Shown: positions 23,709 through 35,275 of the stretch, in pieces | How positions within the stretch are numbered: the first letter of the stretch is position 1 | Layout of the letters: every line of letters starts with the position of its first letter | NCBI GenBank assembly: GCA_947184155.2 | Contig: CAMXCT020006212.1 | Location: forward strand, 261,001 to 325,000 | Direction: 5' to 3' | Origin: Cladocopium goreaui | Lineage: Eukaryota; Sar; Dinophyceae; Suessiales; Symbiodiniaceae | DNA: 64,000 bases | The notes under the pieces: model-generated | What the model saw: the letters and a program-made list of their open reading frames with translations, nothing else | Databases searched by the model: none | Told to the model about the DNA's origin: nothing | Program-made: the position numbers and the translations under genes

Positions 23709-23759
23709 ATGGCCGCCGCTGCAGATCCTGAGGCAATCAGGCTCAGATCATCACCTCAG
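23709..23759 (+). CDS. Possible start exon, unknown protein
   Basis: An ATG opens MAAAADPEAIRLRSSPQ, followed at once by a GTACCT donor. It could equally be an internal exon starting at CTGCAG. Confidence 0.4.
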
Positions 23760-23843
23760 GTACCTACCAATGGCAATTCCCTGTGATGGTCGCTTGGCCA
23801 TGGCAGGGCTTGGTTCATGTCCTAAGTCCTAAGTCCAATTTTT

Positions 23844-23929
23844 CTATGGTTTATAGGTGATATATCTATAGTTTCTGAAGATTATAAACCAATTTAGAAC
23901 TGGGGGCGCCGGGGGGGCACCACCTTGTA
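23844..23929. mobile_element. 3' part of a family E element
   Basis: Contains TATGGTTTATAGGTGATATA and ends GGCACCACCTTGTAA. No left arm is visible. Confidence 0.5.
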
Positions 23930-24246
23930 ACTGTTCACATCACCCAACTATTTTTTAAGGGGAATTCTTGGGGAGAGATTCAGTAGGATCTCCGACTGAT
24001 TGAATGTGAGGTTCAAAATCCGGACAATGGGAGGTTTACCAAGCTCTGTTTGATTTGGGGTTTCTTAGATGGCTGGTTTACCAAGCTGGTATGGATCGCG
24101 TGCATGTAGATGTTGCGAATGTTTTGTTTGAAAAAAATGGTTGTACAATATTCAGCTATTTTAGGGAAATAGATCAGAATTCTGGTAATTACCGGGATTT
24201 CAATCTACTTCTCTTTTTCGGAGTGTGCTTGATGGCAGCCATACCA

Positions 24247-24316
24247 GCTTAATCCCAAGCTGCACCCATCACAGCTGCCACAGGTCCCGCTGATCGAACC
24301 TTTCGCCTCTGAATGG
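24247..24316 (+). CDS. Exon-like island, unknown protein
   Basis: The frame reads LNPKLHPSQLPQVPLIEPFA and SEW. Short, with several AG acceptors inside it, so the 5' edge is uncertain. Confidence 0.35.
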
Positions 24317-24799
24317 TATGCAACTAGGCATGAGCTGGATGTGGGTCATGTAGCTTTACGGTATAGCATTTTTTCTAGTGGTGTCCATTCCGAAAAATGG
24401 AGGGCCAGGCTCACAAAACTACTAAGCTATTGAGTATTTCTATGTAGTTAGTTCTTCACTAACATATTGTTGGAAACTTTCAGCACCAGGATATGTATGG
24501 CTTAAATCATTTACATACATCTTAATAGCACCAGGATTGCCCCCAGCCTGGTTATCATGGTGGTCCAAGATAATTGAATGCTTAAAACAGACAATGTGGC
24601 TATACCCTCAAACAGCCATTTTTATAGGAGTTTCTTTTCTAAAGCATTGGATGGAATGGGGGTTTCCTGATTTTTTCAGGATTTATTACTTGCCAAAACC
24701 AAATAGGATGAATGAGGTAGCCTAATTTCAGACAAAACCATGTGAGCAGTGGCTGGTAGGTTTTGATTATACCAGTGGATTGTGACATTACACTATCAT

Positions 24800-24898
24800 C
24801 TGGTTGGTGGTTTGGAACATGAATGACATTTTTTGTCCATTCAGTTGGGAATAATCATCCCAACTGACGAACTCATATTTTTCAGTTGAAACCACCAT
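24800..24898. mobile_element. Family B element, 3' arm shortened
   Basis: It matches the family through TTTTTCAGTTGAAACCACCA, then loses the last bases of the right arm. Confidence 0.7.
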
Positions 24899-25205
24899 TA
24901 TACTATCATTATATTGGGGATTGTCATCATCCATTATGGGAGTCCCGTTCTTAAGCAAGTTACTGAGGAAATGAATCTTATCCCCTTGGAATTCACCCAT
25001 GAAACAGTTACAAGGTGAGGCTCCCCAGTGATGTGACTGTTGGTTATAAAATGTTATAAAGCCCATGTATTCATCATGAATATTACAGAGTCAATACTTG
25101 CCATAAACTTAAACCATACTTCTTGGAGCAACTCACCAACTCTATCGTTTGGAGGTACCCCGTAGAGACGTAGCCCTCCAACTGTTGAGGTAAGCCTATG
25201 CTCGG

Positions 25206-25290
25206 ATCCTGCTTGACGCTTGGCACGGCCCACGCGCCGGGCTCGAGACGGTTGTGGGGATCGCTTCAGAAAAAGTCTTCACTTTTCATG
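25206..25290 (+). CDS. Exon-like island, unknown protein
   Basis: The GC-rich frame reads ILLDAWHGPRAGLETVVGIA and SEKVFTF. Boundaries are approximate. Confidence 0.45.
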
Positions 25291-25405
25291 GGAAAAGATT
25301 GGGATTACCATGGTTGACCCTCCGGCAATGAAACATGGCTTGCTGGAAAATCCACCATTCAGTTTGATTCTTTGCCCATCAAACTATATTAGATCCATTT
25401 ATATG

Positions 25406-25507
25406 CTGGTTGGTGGTTTGGATCATTTTTTATTTTTCCATATATTGCGAAGAATCATCCCAACTGACGAACTCCATCATTTTTCAGAGATTGAAACCAC
25501 CAACCAG
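25406..25507. mobile_element. Family B inverted-repeat element
   Basis: Both arms and the ATCATCCCAACTGACGAACT core are present. Confidence 0.75.
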
Positions 25508-25949
25508 TATAGATGGGATAGGATGGGATAATAGGTGTGTAAACTCATGGGATTTTCAACTGCCACGTTGGATATTCCGCAGGGTAACCAACATTTAGAC
25601 GGAAACTCTACAGTACCATCGTGAGGCTTTGAGTCGAAATGGCTGTATACATTGCCATCTAATGGCAATACGGATGATAAACTTCAGATTTTGAGTTCCT
25701 TGTTTTATAATTTAAATGGTACTTCATATCTAGTGCCAGAGATTGGAGAGTTTTTCCATGGGTTTTCAGAGGATTGGTCCGCCAAGGTAACATGGTGGGC
25801 CAGGGTGGCATCTTGGTGCCTTGGTGCTGGGTTTCGAATGTGCCTCCACCAGGTTTCAACACGCAGGACCTAAAAAGGTTGACGCCTTTGGCTACATGCC
25901 ATCAATAGCTGGGACAGACTCCAAGTCAATTCTCCTCGCGCCATTTTTT

Positions 25950-26002
25950 GTTGAAGAGTTGTAAGACCTTGCTGCGTCTCATGCCGCCTAGCTCTGAGGT
26001 TT
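25950..26002 (+). CDS. Exon-like island, unknown protein
   Basis: The frame reads KTLLRLMPPSSE before a GTTTGT donor. It is short, so support is weak. Confidence 0.3.
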
Positions 26003-26218
26003 GTCCAGAAGTGGATGATATACGTCCAAAGTATACAAAACATGACAAAACTATCATGAACATATTGGGAACATAGAAGTGAGATGAAGTGGGACAGTGG
26101 GACACCGACTGAAATTCTCAATTCTTGGTTACAAGATGTTTCATCAAGACTCTTATATTCACCCACTGGGAATCAAACACCATGAAATATTGAGACCATC
26201 CTTTGCCATTCCGTGCAG

Positions 26219-26288
26219 GCCTCCTTCCCGGTCTTGAATAACGAGCCACAGCTGCCGGCCAAGACCTTTCAGGCATCGGTGGTAGACC
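26219..26288 (+). CDS. Exon-like island, unknown protein
   Basis: An acceptor GTGCAG|G is followed by ASFPVLNNEPQLPAKTFQAS and VVD, then a GTAGGC donor. Both splice sites are good. Confidence 0.5.
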
Positions 26289-26875
26289 TGTAGGCAACCC
26301 CAATGCCGAAAAGTGGAAAAAAACTGGTGGAAAACTGATGAAAAACTGGATATAGACAAATACATAAATTATATATGTTAACATATCATTATGTAAATAT
26401 CATCGAACTACTACTATCCTGGTCTGCACACTTTTCGGCATCTTTTTAGGCGTTGCCATGCGTTAGCACAGAATATATTGGATCCAGTTCCTCAAATGAA
26501 AAAGGAACAAAAAGGGGTTGGATATCCCAGTCCCATGCATTCCTAGGTACTAAGGCTAAGCAGTGAGAAAACTCTAGGTTGGTTCTGTCTAGCTTGGAGA
26601 CCTAAGAGGAAACAGTAGTTTCAGAACTGAACTTTCTACTATTTATGCGATTCACCTGCTGATATTATCAACATAGGTCCACATTTTGCACATATAAGTT
26701 CTACTGCACAGTTGTTTTCCAAGTTGCTGTCATCTCTTTGGACATCACTTAAAGAACAAAAAAAGCCTGGGCAATGAATTTCCAAGGATCGCAGAGCTAT
26801 TCACTTTTTATCACCTCCAAAGGTAAACCGGTAAACCGTTTTAACCCCCCTAATCATAGATGATGAACACTTTTA

Positions 26876-26984
26876 CTGGTTGGTGGTTTGGAACATGAAT
26901 GACATTTTTTGTCCATTCAGTTGGGAATAATCATCCCAACTGACTTTCAAATTTTATCAGAGGGGTAGGTATACCACCAACTAG
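26876..26984. mobile_element. Family B inverted-repeat element
   Basis: The left two thirds are nearly identical to the copy at 24800; the right arm ends CCACCAACTAG. Confidence 0.72.
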
Positions 26985-27421
26985 TTTATTACTGGTTGAT
27001 CTTGGGTAAATGAGACTTTTTTTTCTGTATTCAACCGTGATCATTGCGTTTTTTTTTGCTGTTGGTCCTTGGTGTCCAACGGATTCTTAGGCGTTTCATG
27101 GAGGTTGCAGCCACAGATGTTGAAGGCCACAAATCCCTATTGTATTCGCCATATCTCCATCATATGTAACATATACTATATACATATCCTCGAAACATGT
27201 TGAATGTATGATATTTATTCATATCTATTCCCCATGAATCCCCTATGAATGTTGGGTTACCTCAAGATCTCAACTAATTATTGACAGCATAAGCTTCCAA
27301 TCTTTGACGCTAAAGGGTGTTTTCCCATTTGAATGGATAAGATATTCGCATTTCCCATTTTGATGGATAAATCCTCCATTTCCTGTCGGACAGGTTCCCC
27401 ATGGTTCCCCGTGCTTTGCAG

Positions 27422-27499
27422 GTGGTGGCGCAAACCGGTGATGCGAATCAGTTAACACCAAAGCTGGCATTGTTGGCGCTTGCACTGGCGAGTTGGAGC
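27422..27499 (+). CDS. Exon-like island, unknown protein
   Basis: An acceptor TTGCAG|G is followed by VVAQTGDANQLTPKLALLAL and ALASWS, then a GC-type donor. Confidence 0.45.
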
Positions 27500-28595
27500 G
27501 CGTGAGCGCGTCATCTTTGTTGAGTTGATGGTTCCAACATGTGTCAAACACTTAAAAAACTCCTCACCCAGGAGGGCACTTAAGTGACAATTGGGAGCGC
27601 AAGTCACTAATTGTTTTGGGCAGGTTGAAACCACGATTTGTTAGTTTGTTCTCTTCCTGTTGTGATCCTCTTCCGTTTTTTTGGTTTGGTCTCAACTTCA
27701 AAACACATCATTGATTGTTACTCTGGGACTTCATCCACTCGTGATTTGTCCACATATGCAGAGATTGCGGGGCTCCCAATGGCGTTCAAAATACTTAGTG
27801 CAACCCCAAGCAATCAGCCAGCAGATTAACATGTAGCTTGAAGGCAAAAAAAAACTTTGTTTGGATTTCCATGCTCCTGAGGGAACGCTAGCAACAACAT
27901 TGATTCGAGAACCATCTCACCCGCAGCTCCTGTTCTGATACTATTTTTTTCAGCTATCAATCACCTCACCTGCGGAATGGCTCAAAATCAGCATGGCATT
28001 GACGAGTTTATAGGTTTGACCAGGAACACTGTGTTTAGTTGGAGGTGGATAGCATGATCATGTTCAATGTTGTCCTTGACCTGTAGATAGCAACTCGCCA
28101 CGTAGATCAAATGTAGGGAGTCTCGTGTTGTGCGATGAAATCGTCAGAAGTACCGCACGCCGCAGGCACACATTTTTTCTCAACCTGCTGGATGTTTAGA
28201 TCGAAGATAAGGGGCGAGCTGGTGTAGCTGAGGTACTGGATACCCCCTGACAAGCGCAAAAAAATCATTACTTTCCCAAGCCCTTTTTGGGGTATGCCCC
28301 ATGGAAAATTCGCCAGTTCTCCAATTTTTCTGATGGTTGCTGTTTGATCGCATGCTTTCCAAAGAACCCATTTCGTCATTGCACAGCACGCGCGGTGCAA
28401 CCAAGAATACTTGACTGACATGGTCGAGATTCTGTTAATGCCAAAGGGACGTACCACCTCATGGAGGAGTAACACAAACCACTGGAAGCTATGAAGTGTA
28501 GCAATTCAAATTGAGAACATGTCACATTACAAAGCAACTGGAAACTTCGTTTTGTTGTCCTCCGGGTCATTCCAATTTGATTCTTTGAAATTCAG

Positions 28596-28893
28596 GGACT
28601 GTATCCTCCGTTCTACAGAGAAGAGACTTGTGTGCCTCATATGGCCTTCAGTGAGGCTGTTCAGCTCATGGGAGGCTTGTGGGTCAACCAACACTCTCGT
28701 GTTTTTGGACGTTGCAAAGAAAGCTCCTTCCGGTTGGTTTTAAACCAGAGATTGCACGACACCGTCTCACTCCAACACCGGCCTCGGACACTGCAAAACT
28801 CCACAAGCCCTTTTGGGCGCAGGCCGCAAAGAAACCGGTGGAGGATGTGCACGATGATGGTTCCATCATGTGCTACCTATGTCTAAGGAAAAT
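28596..28893 (+). CDS. Exon pair or long exon with CYLC motif, unknown protein
   Basis: An acceptor TTCAG|G opens GLYPPFYREETCVPHMAFSE and AVQLMGGLWVNQHSRVFG. Further on a different + frame looks coding (KLHKPFWAQAAKKPVEDVHD, then GSIMCYLCLRKM). The change of frame without room for a normal intron means an unseen splice, an assembly slip or a decayed gene. The - strand also has open frames here but fewer protein-like features. Confidence 0.45.
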
Positions 28894-29116
28894 GTGTTGA
28901 ACTTCACTGCGCGATTTCTGGAAACGGAGTGGATCCCCAAGTTGCTGCATCTCTGAATTTGCTACTCTTTCCCCCACATGTCAGTGAGGGTTTTTAGATT
29001 TTATGTCAGCTATCCTGCCTCCTCCGCCTCCGCCTCCGGACCTCAACTGCAAGCTCCGCATCAGAGTGTTCCCCGCCGGACCTCAACCACAAAGAATCTC
29101 CGAATATATACCAGAT

Positions 29117-29392
29117 AGAATGCCAGAAGGAATGTCAGAAGATGTGCCATACATAATCATATGCCAGAAAGAATGTCAGATAGCATGGCAGAACAGAATG
29201 TCAGAATAGATGCCAGATAGAATGCCAGAATAGACTGTCAGGTAGAATGCCAGATAAAGTGCCAGAAGAGATGCCGGGAAGAATTTCAGAATAGATGCCG
29301 GATAGAATGCCAGAAAAGAATGCCAGAATAGAATGTCAGAAAATATATGCCATATATACTTCCAGATGAGCTGTCAGAAACTATGACACAAT
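29117..29392. repeat. Degenerate minisatellite, unit about GAATGCCAGATA
   Basis: ATGCCAGA and ATGTCAGA recur every 11-14 bp for about 275 bp, as do AGAATG and GATAGA. Open frames through it are a consequence of the repeat. Confidence 0.75.
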
Positions 29393-29552
29393 AATGTCAC
29401 GGTGGGGATCGCTCGAAGTAAAGTAATTTTCCGGTATCATGTCAAGAGCTGTTGGGCCACCTGAAATCAGTTGAGGTCGCTGACACCCCCCGGCTTAGCC
29501 AACTTCTGGGCAAAGTGTAGAGTGATACATTGTTTAGAATAGATTAGAATAC

Positions 29553-29656
29553 TACCCTCCGGTAATTTAACATAGCTATTGAAAATGGCCATTTATAGTG
29601 GATTTTCCCATTAAAAATGATGATTTTCCATTGCTATGTTAGTTTACCAGAGGGTA
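29553..29656. mobile_element. Family C inverted-repeat element
   Basis: Near-perfect arms: ACCCTCCGGTAATTTAACAT and GTTAGTTTACCAGAGGGTA. Confidence 0.78.
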
Positions 29657-29720
29657 GTTTGCATGTTGTTCTGTTGGTGAGCACTTGATGAGCCCATCCA
29701 TTTGTTTCACCATCGACCAG

Positions 29721-29802
29721 AAAGAGGAGTGGCCATCCTGCCCTTGGCACACGCAACGTGCAGGCACTCCTGGGGTCCAAAGTCATCTGGGCAGACCGCG
29801 TT
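29721..29802 (+). CDS. Exon-like island, unknown protein
   Basis: After GACCAG the frame reads KRSGHPALGTRNVQALLGSK and VIWADRVC. It could be an upstream exon of the kinase gene, but no kinase motif is visible. Confidence 0.4.
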
Positions 29803-30777
29803 TGTCCAATAAATCTCGAGGAACAAAACAGCCATGGCTCTGGGTTTCTTGGGGGTTTCCAGTGGCAGCGATTCCATTTTTTAAAAAAAATATCATGAAA
29901 ATTGTTTTACAACACCCGATCCAGCCATGCCTTCTGAACTCAGGAAGTGTTTGGCCTATGATTTGGGTTAAGTACCTTAGAAAGTCAATTTTATTTGGAT
30001 CCATGGGGACAATTCTTTCGCCATGACTCTTGAGACAAAAAACCTTGGATTTTGACACGAAAATTGGTTGCTGAGGTCAAGAAAACCACGCGAATCTCCA
30101 AGGGTAGGGACGCTTGGGTAATCGGGAATCCCATGCGAATCCCATCCTCGATGTTTTTTTCATAGAACCCAAAATGGGGACACATCCCATTCGAATTCAG
30201 GCGGAACCAGGGGATATTTTTTAGGAAGGTGGGATTGTAAACGATTGATGTTTGATGTCGAAAGCCTTAAAAGAGGTTCAAGCGAACGTGGACAACCACA
30301 ATTATTTCCAGCAATTGTATGAGGGGAAACTCATTTGGGCATGGATCAAAGTCAGAATTTGGCCATCAGATGACCACCGCCTTACAATCTATTCTGGTGA
30401 CATTCTTGGGATTTTCACGAGGGTACACCAAAACATACAATAATCAATCGTCCAATTATGATCAACAATGATCATAATTTGGTTCACATCCAAAACATCC
30501 AAAACATCCAGTTGGTTTCATAGCCCAAAATACCACCCCATGATTTTCTCTCCAGATTGGTTCAAGGGTGTTTCCAGGACTGTAGTTGGAAGATATTTAC
30601 CTCATATTTCCAGCAGACCCGCTTCCCATAATGGCTATATAATATTTATTGGATAGTTCCCTCCATTTATGGATGATCGTCTCATCAAAACCTCCATTTT
30701 TCTTGGGGGGATGTCCCATTGCTAATCCCTTTTTACTACCAAAGGCACCATGATAGTGTCCATTGATGGTTATCCCA

Positions 30778-30895
30778 TACCCTCTGGTAAACGTTAACAA
30801 AAAAAACTATGGAAAATCACCATGCTATCAATGGGTAAATCCACGAACTAAATCATCATTTTCAGTAGCAAACTGTAAACGTTTACCAGAGGGTA
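30778..30895. mobile_element. Family C inverted-repeat element
   Basis: Arms ACCCTCTGGTAAACGTTAAC and GTAAACGTTTACCAGAGGGT. Confidence 0.75.
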
Positions 30896-31062
30896 AATAT
30901 TCCGTTCATATCCCATGGCAATCCATTGATTTGGATATGTCCCTCCATAGATGATTTTTCTCATTCGAAGCTCCATTTTGGCAAGGGGATTTTCCCATTG
31001 CCAATTCTCTGATTTTGGATATTTCCCCAGATTCTTGAAGATGATGTTCATTGATTTTCTAT

Positions 31063-31167
31063 TCAATGGATTGGTTTAAGGGAAGATCTTAACCGGAAAC
31101 CATCGATTTTCGCATTAAATAATATAAGGTTTCCCGGTTAAAGATTTTCCTTAAACCAATCCATTGA
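31063..31167. mobile_element. Inverted-repeat element (family I)
   Basis: TCAATGGATTGGTTTAAGG and CCTTAAACCAATCCATTGA are exact inverse ends. A related hairpin with CCAACCAATCCATTGA lies at about 46456-46550. Confidence 0.72.
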
Positions 31168-31317
31168 CAGATACATTCTATACTGAATGTTGGTAAACAA
31201 AATTGGGTTCGCAGTCCATGATGGATTATGATTCTGATCATCCCAATATATAAAGGGTAGTAGAAGCCACTAATCACCAACCAAAATGGGGTTTTGAACA
31301 CTGCTCATATGTCAGTA

Positions 31318-31318
31318 C

Positions 31319-31349
<31 letters not shown>

Positions 31350-31456
31350 GCTTTCTTTCTTTCTTTCTTTCTTTCTATCTTTCTATCTTTCTATCTTTCT
31401 ATTTCTATCTGTCTATCTTTCTATATTTCTATCTTTCTATATTTCTTATCTATCTG

Positions 31457-31501
<45 letters not shown>

Positions 31502-31768
31502 ATTTCTTTCTTTCTATCTTTCTATCCTTCTATCTTTCTATCTTTCTATCTTTCTATGTTTCTATCGTTCTATTCTTCTATCTTTCTATCTTTCTATCTA
31601 TCTTTCTTTCTATATTTCTATATTTCTATTTTTCTTATATTTCTATCTATCTTTCTATATTTCTATCTTTCTTATCTTTCTATCTATCTATATTTCTATC
31701 TTTCTTATCTTTCTATCTATCTATCTATCTATTTATCTATCTATCTATCTGTCTATCTAGCTATCTAA

Positions 31769-31800
<32 letters not shown>

Positions 31801-31803
31801 GAT
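31318..31803. repeat. Compound microsatellite (TTTC/TATC)
   Basis: About 490 bp of TTTC, TATC and TATATTTC units just upstream of the first kinase exon found. Confidence 0.92.
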
Positions 31804-31968
31804 CTTCATTCAGGTTAGTGAAATTTTATAATTTACCCATATATATATATATTTATACACACACACATATATACATGTATATATATATATTATAGAAGGT
31901 TGGGCCCCCTTTACTAAGGGATTTCCCATGACCGGATCCTCCAGCCCCGTGGTTTTCCCCTCAGTCAG

Positions 31969-34385
31969 GTCTCCGTCAGACGGAGCTCCGCGAAGTCTTC
32001 GCCTTGGCCAACGTCTCCATGGAGGCGGTGCTGCGGTAAAATCCCATAGCGTTTTGCCGTTCTTCATGGGATATTCATATTGTAATTACAAAGTGGGCCC
32101 CCAGTTCGATAGCTAAGTTGGTTTATAATTAACTACAAGTAGTTATAACTATAGTTAGATTGGGTTATAAACCAACTGATATTCATATTATCTGGGAAAA
32201 TTTGATCACGACCGCGCCCTGTTCTCCCGATCCTTGGAATCATGGTTAGATTGTGGGGAATCATCCCCTTTTATGGCCGCAAGATTCAGGCTAGTGAACT
32301 ATTATAATTTACCCAGATATTATATAATTACATGTATATTTTTATATTTAATATGATATGTTTATATATATATATATAACAATTCCCGAAGAGGCATACT
32401 TTGTGTATATATATATATGATTATATATGTATATTTCTTTATATATATATATAATATGTATACCCCCAAAGAGATGTAGAAAAGTGTAGGAAACCTGAAA
32501 ACTATACGAAAGATATAAAGATATATGGAACATATCACTTTTATCTTTTTGGGGGTGGGATTTGATGGGACCTTGGTTTCTACAATGTGGTGCCCTGCCA
32601 GTTGTAAAATTCGATTCTGCCCCTTGTTAAGTGGATCGATCTACCATAAACCATAGCTAGCCTATTCATAAATCAACTTAGCTATTTATAGGGCACCACC
32701 TTTTATAGATTGATAATTGATGGTACTGGACGGACGAGGCGGGATGATAGCGGATGATAGGCGGGATGATTGCCAAAGGTCAACATGGGTGACCTAGGTT
32801 TCTAAAAAAAAATGGCTTCGTCCTTTCTAAGTATCACCAACATTTGTGGTGGGTTCAATTTGTAGTTTTAAGTCATGTTGACCAACAATTAGATCACGAA
32901 TCTCACCAGTGAGACGGCCGAGCTCAGCATATAGCCAGAAGTTGAGCATGACACCATATGACACCTCTTGACTTGGTGGTTCATCCCACTTACTAAGTAA
33001 CTTCTAAGTCATAAGTGGGATAAGTATGGATAAGTATGGATAAGTAGGTTTCATCCACTAACTCGGGTATTGGTGTCAACCACTAAAAGTCACTAAGTCA
33101 GTTTAGCACCTCTCTGGATCCATGGATCCGCAGCGGATCCGCGGTTGAGCACTCAGAAAGAGCGCCAGGCTGCAGCTTGTCCCTACATCGTGCGCTACTA
33201 TTCTTCGTGGTTGGAGGACTCTGATGGGGAGAGGAAACATGACTGGTTGGTGGTGACTGGAACCATGGAATTTTATTAGACTTTCCAGAAACAGTTGGGA
33301 ATTGAAAATCATCCCAACTGACGAACTCCATCATTTTTCAGAGGGGTTGGTTGAAACCACCAACCAGATGATGGTGATAGTGTGAAACTGGTGATCGGTG
33401 TGAGTCATAACCTTTGGCAATCAAACCTGGCGTGCTGGAACATCCCCCATCTATAGATCATTCTTTCCGTATAGAGGAATTCAATTGCCACGTCTGATTT
33501 CCAGAGGGTAATGGTGATGGTGCTGATGTCGATCACAGGATGGCCGACTGCATATCCAGACGGAGTTGTTGCTTGGCCACCACTTGCGACGAACGTTTTT
33601 TTGCGATCCAAAAAATCGATTCCAATGGGTCAGGGAAACTCATTGATTTTCAGCTTCATCAAGTCAAAAGTGACTATAATTACTATTGATAGTGGTTTTC
33701 AGAGGCTATTTACCAATGAAACCCACCCTTGAACACTTCCCCTATGCACGATGTTCCAAACCATCCTGGTGCTGAGGTGCCGCTGTTCCTTACGGGATCG
33801 ACTCAACGAGCGGAAGGCAATGGAAAGTGTGTGTGCTGCCTGGAGCACATGTCTATCTTAAGCTATACGCTTGATATTGATGATGGGTCCATCAAGGATT
33901 ATCAAGGCATGCTTGAGGACAATTCAATTCTACAAGGTGGTGCCCCCAAGAAAGCCAAGTTGGTGCAAATAACTCCAATAACTATGGTTTATAGATAATA
34001 TATCATGATATTTCTATAGTTTTCATGTATAAACCACTTTATGACTGGGGAGCACCACCTTGTAGAGCTTGCATTGATGTGTTCGGTTGAACCCGTTGAA
34101 CTTGTTGAACACGTAGAACCTGCAGGCGTGGCCTGTGGCCAGCTTCACGGAAAATGAAATCCTGGAGGCACTGGGCCCCGTACATCAAAATCCCACGATT
34201 TCATCAACAGATCCCATCAGAAATCCATCAACTACGTCTCGTTGGCTCTAAAAAATGGCAAAAAACTGTACCCCCAAAGGCCCCCTTCGGAGCATTGATA
34301 GTCAGGGATAGTGATGCTCAACCCGTGGTGAAAAAATGTTGGGCCTCCAGGTGCTTCGCCACGTGGCCGCCGGTCTGCAGGTCTT
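31969..34385 (+). CDS. Wee1-like protein kinase, N-lobe and hinge exons (gene continues to 39.9 kb)
   Basis: These exons encode the first half of a protein kinase catalytic domain. Exons seen: 31969-32035 (LREVFALANV, the helix C region), 33134-33216 (CPYIVRYYSSWLE, strands 4-5), 33539 to about 33595 (DGRLHIQTEL, hinge), 34126-34167 (SFTENEILE, helix D/E) and 34351-34385 (VLRHVAAGLQVL, helix E). Order and spacing match Wee1 kinases, which phosphorylate the inhibitory tyrosine of CDKs and hold cells before mitosis; that role is inferred. Joins are in frame: 33216 to 33539 uses a GA donor, 34167 to 34351 a GC donor, and 34385 a GT donor. Acceptors are all AG|G. The boundary after 33595 and the join between the first two exons are not settled. 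I did not find the exon with the glycine-rich loop and the catalytic lysine; it should lie upstream. Introns carry family B, D and E elements. Confidence 0.82.
32190..32318. mobile_element. Family D element in a kinase intron
   Basis: Starts ATCTGGGAAAATTTGATCA and ends ATTATAATTTACCCAGAT. A 3' fragment of the family (GGTTAGTGAAATTTTATAA) also lies at 31805-31841. Confidence 0.7.
32580..32708. mobile_element. Family E element in a kinase intron
   Basis: Ends CTACAATGTGGTGC and GGCACCACCTTTTATAG, inner CATAAACCATAGCTAG. Confidence 0.65.
33243..33367. mobile_element. Family B element within a kinase intron
   Basis: It takes up more than a third of the 322-bp intron between the kinase exons at 33216 and 33539. 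Both arms are complete and the core is longer than usual. Confidence 0.75.
33760..33929 (+). CDS. Coding-like stretch inside the kinase gene, before a family E element
   Basis: An open frame (HPGAEVPLFLTGSTQRAEGN, then CVCCLEHMSILSYTLDIDDG and DYQGMLEDNSILQ) ends exactly where the family E element begins with GTGGTGC. It lies between the kinase hinge exon and the helix D exon. It might be an insert of the kinase or an intron stretch open by chance. Confidence 0.35.
33930..34075. mobile_element. Family E element in a kinase intron
   Basis: Ends CTACAAGGTGGTGC and GCACCACCTTGTAG are perfect inverse copies. The element reads AAG|GTGGTGC...CCTTGTAG, matching splice site rules. Confidence 0.75.
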
Positions 34386-34502
34386 GTGCGCGGCCTTAGG
34401 TGGATGTGGAAAGTCCATGGAGTTGTTGTATACCCCGGGGATGTTTTGAATGTTGAAGCTCCCTTTTTTTTACTGGAAATTACATAGTTCTTCCATACCC
34501 AT

Positions 34503-34586
34503 AGGATCCATGGTGCTGGTATATATGCTAACATGGGGGGTATATTGATGGTAAATGTTACCATATATAGCAGCACCATGGATCCT
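34503..34586. mobile_element. Inverted-repeat element (family J) in a kinase intron
   Basis: AGGATCCATGGTGCTG and CAGCACCATGGATCCT are exact inverse ends, with TATATATG pairing inside. Confidence 0.7.
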
Positions 34587-35107
34587 CTGGGAGATGATTC
34601 CGAATTTTCACATTAGCATTTTTAGCGTTTTAGAAAAGCGCTCTTTTGCATTATGAAGTGGCCATTTTTTTACACCCGTATCATATTGTTGGTCATATCT
34701 CGTATGATCGTCACAGGTACATCTCCATTTCAAGTGTACATTCTGGGGGGTTCCTGATGGAGGACCCCATTTTTTCATCCAAACAGTAGAAATGCTGCGG
34801 AGAAAACACATGCTCTTCTGTTATGCATACGGGTAGCCCAATTCCAAGAAACATTAATATGGGCTATGGCTATATTATGGCTATTGGGTGTGTCTGGAAA
34901 AACGGGTCGGCTGGGAAAATAACCTGTTTGACCTGTGGATTTCTGGAGCACCATATTTTCAGACAACCACATGAAGTGTTTGGCTTCATTCCCACTACAC
35001 TACCGTTGTTGATCATGCCGTTGTAAACGTGACATATCCCATTATCCCATACATTAATCTCCATTAGATGATGGAAAACCATCACATGATCACCTCACAA
35101 ATTATAA

Positions 35108-35180
35108 TAGCCTCTGGTAATTTCACGTTGAAATAGCTATTGAACATCATCATTATTTCACATTGAAAGCTATTGATAGG
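35108..35180. mobile_element. Left part of a family C element in a kinase intron
   Basis: GCCTCTGGTAATTTCACG and GAAATAGCTATTGAA match the left arm; no right arm is seen. Confidence 0.4.
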
Positions 35181-35275
35181 ATCATCATTTTTGATGAACG
35201 GTTCATCGATAAAAACTCGCCATCTGTTCACATCCATGGATTCCATCCATTTTCCATCGATCTGCAACGGCCGAG

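Noticed and set aside
31294-31818. Long open frame on the + strand encoding Phe/Leu/Ser/Tyr repeats
   Set aside because: It is the translation of the TTTC/TATC microsatellite; no coding features remain.
34232-34579. A 115-codon open frame on the - strand
   Set aside because: It overlaps the kinase helix E exon on the + strand, which is strongly supported by motif and phase.
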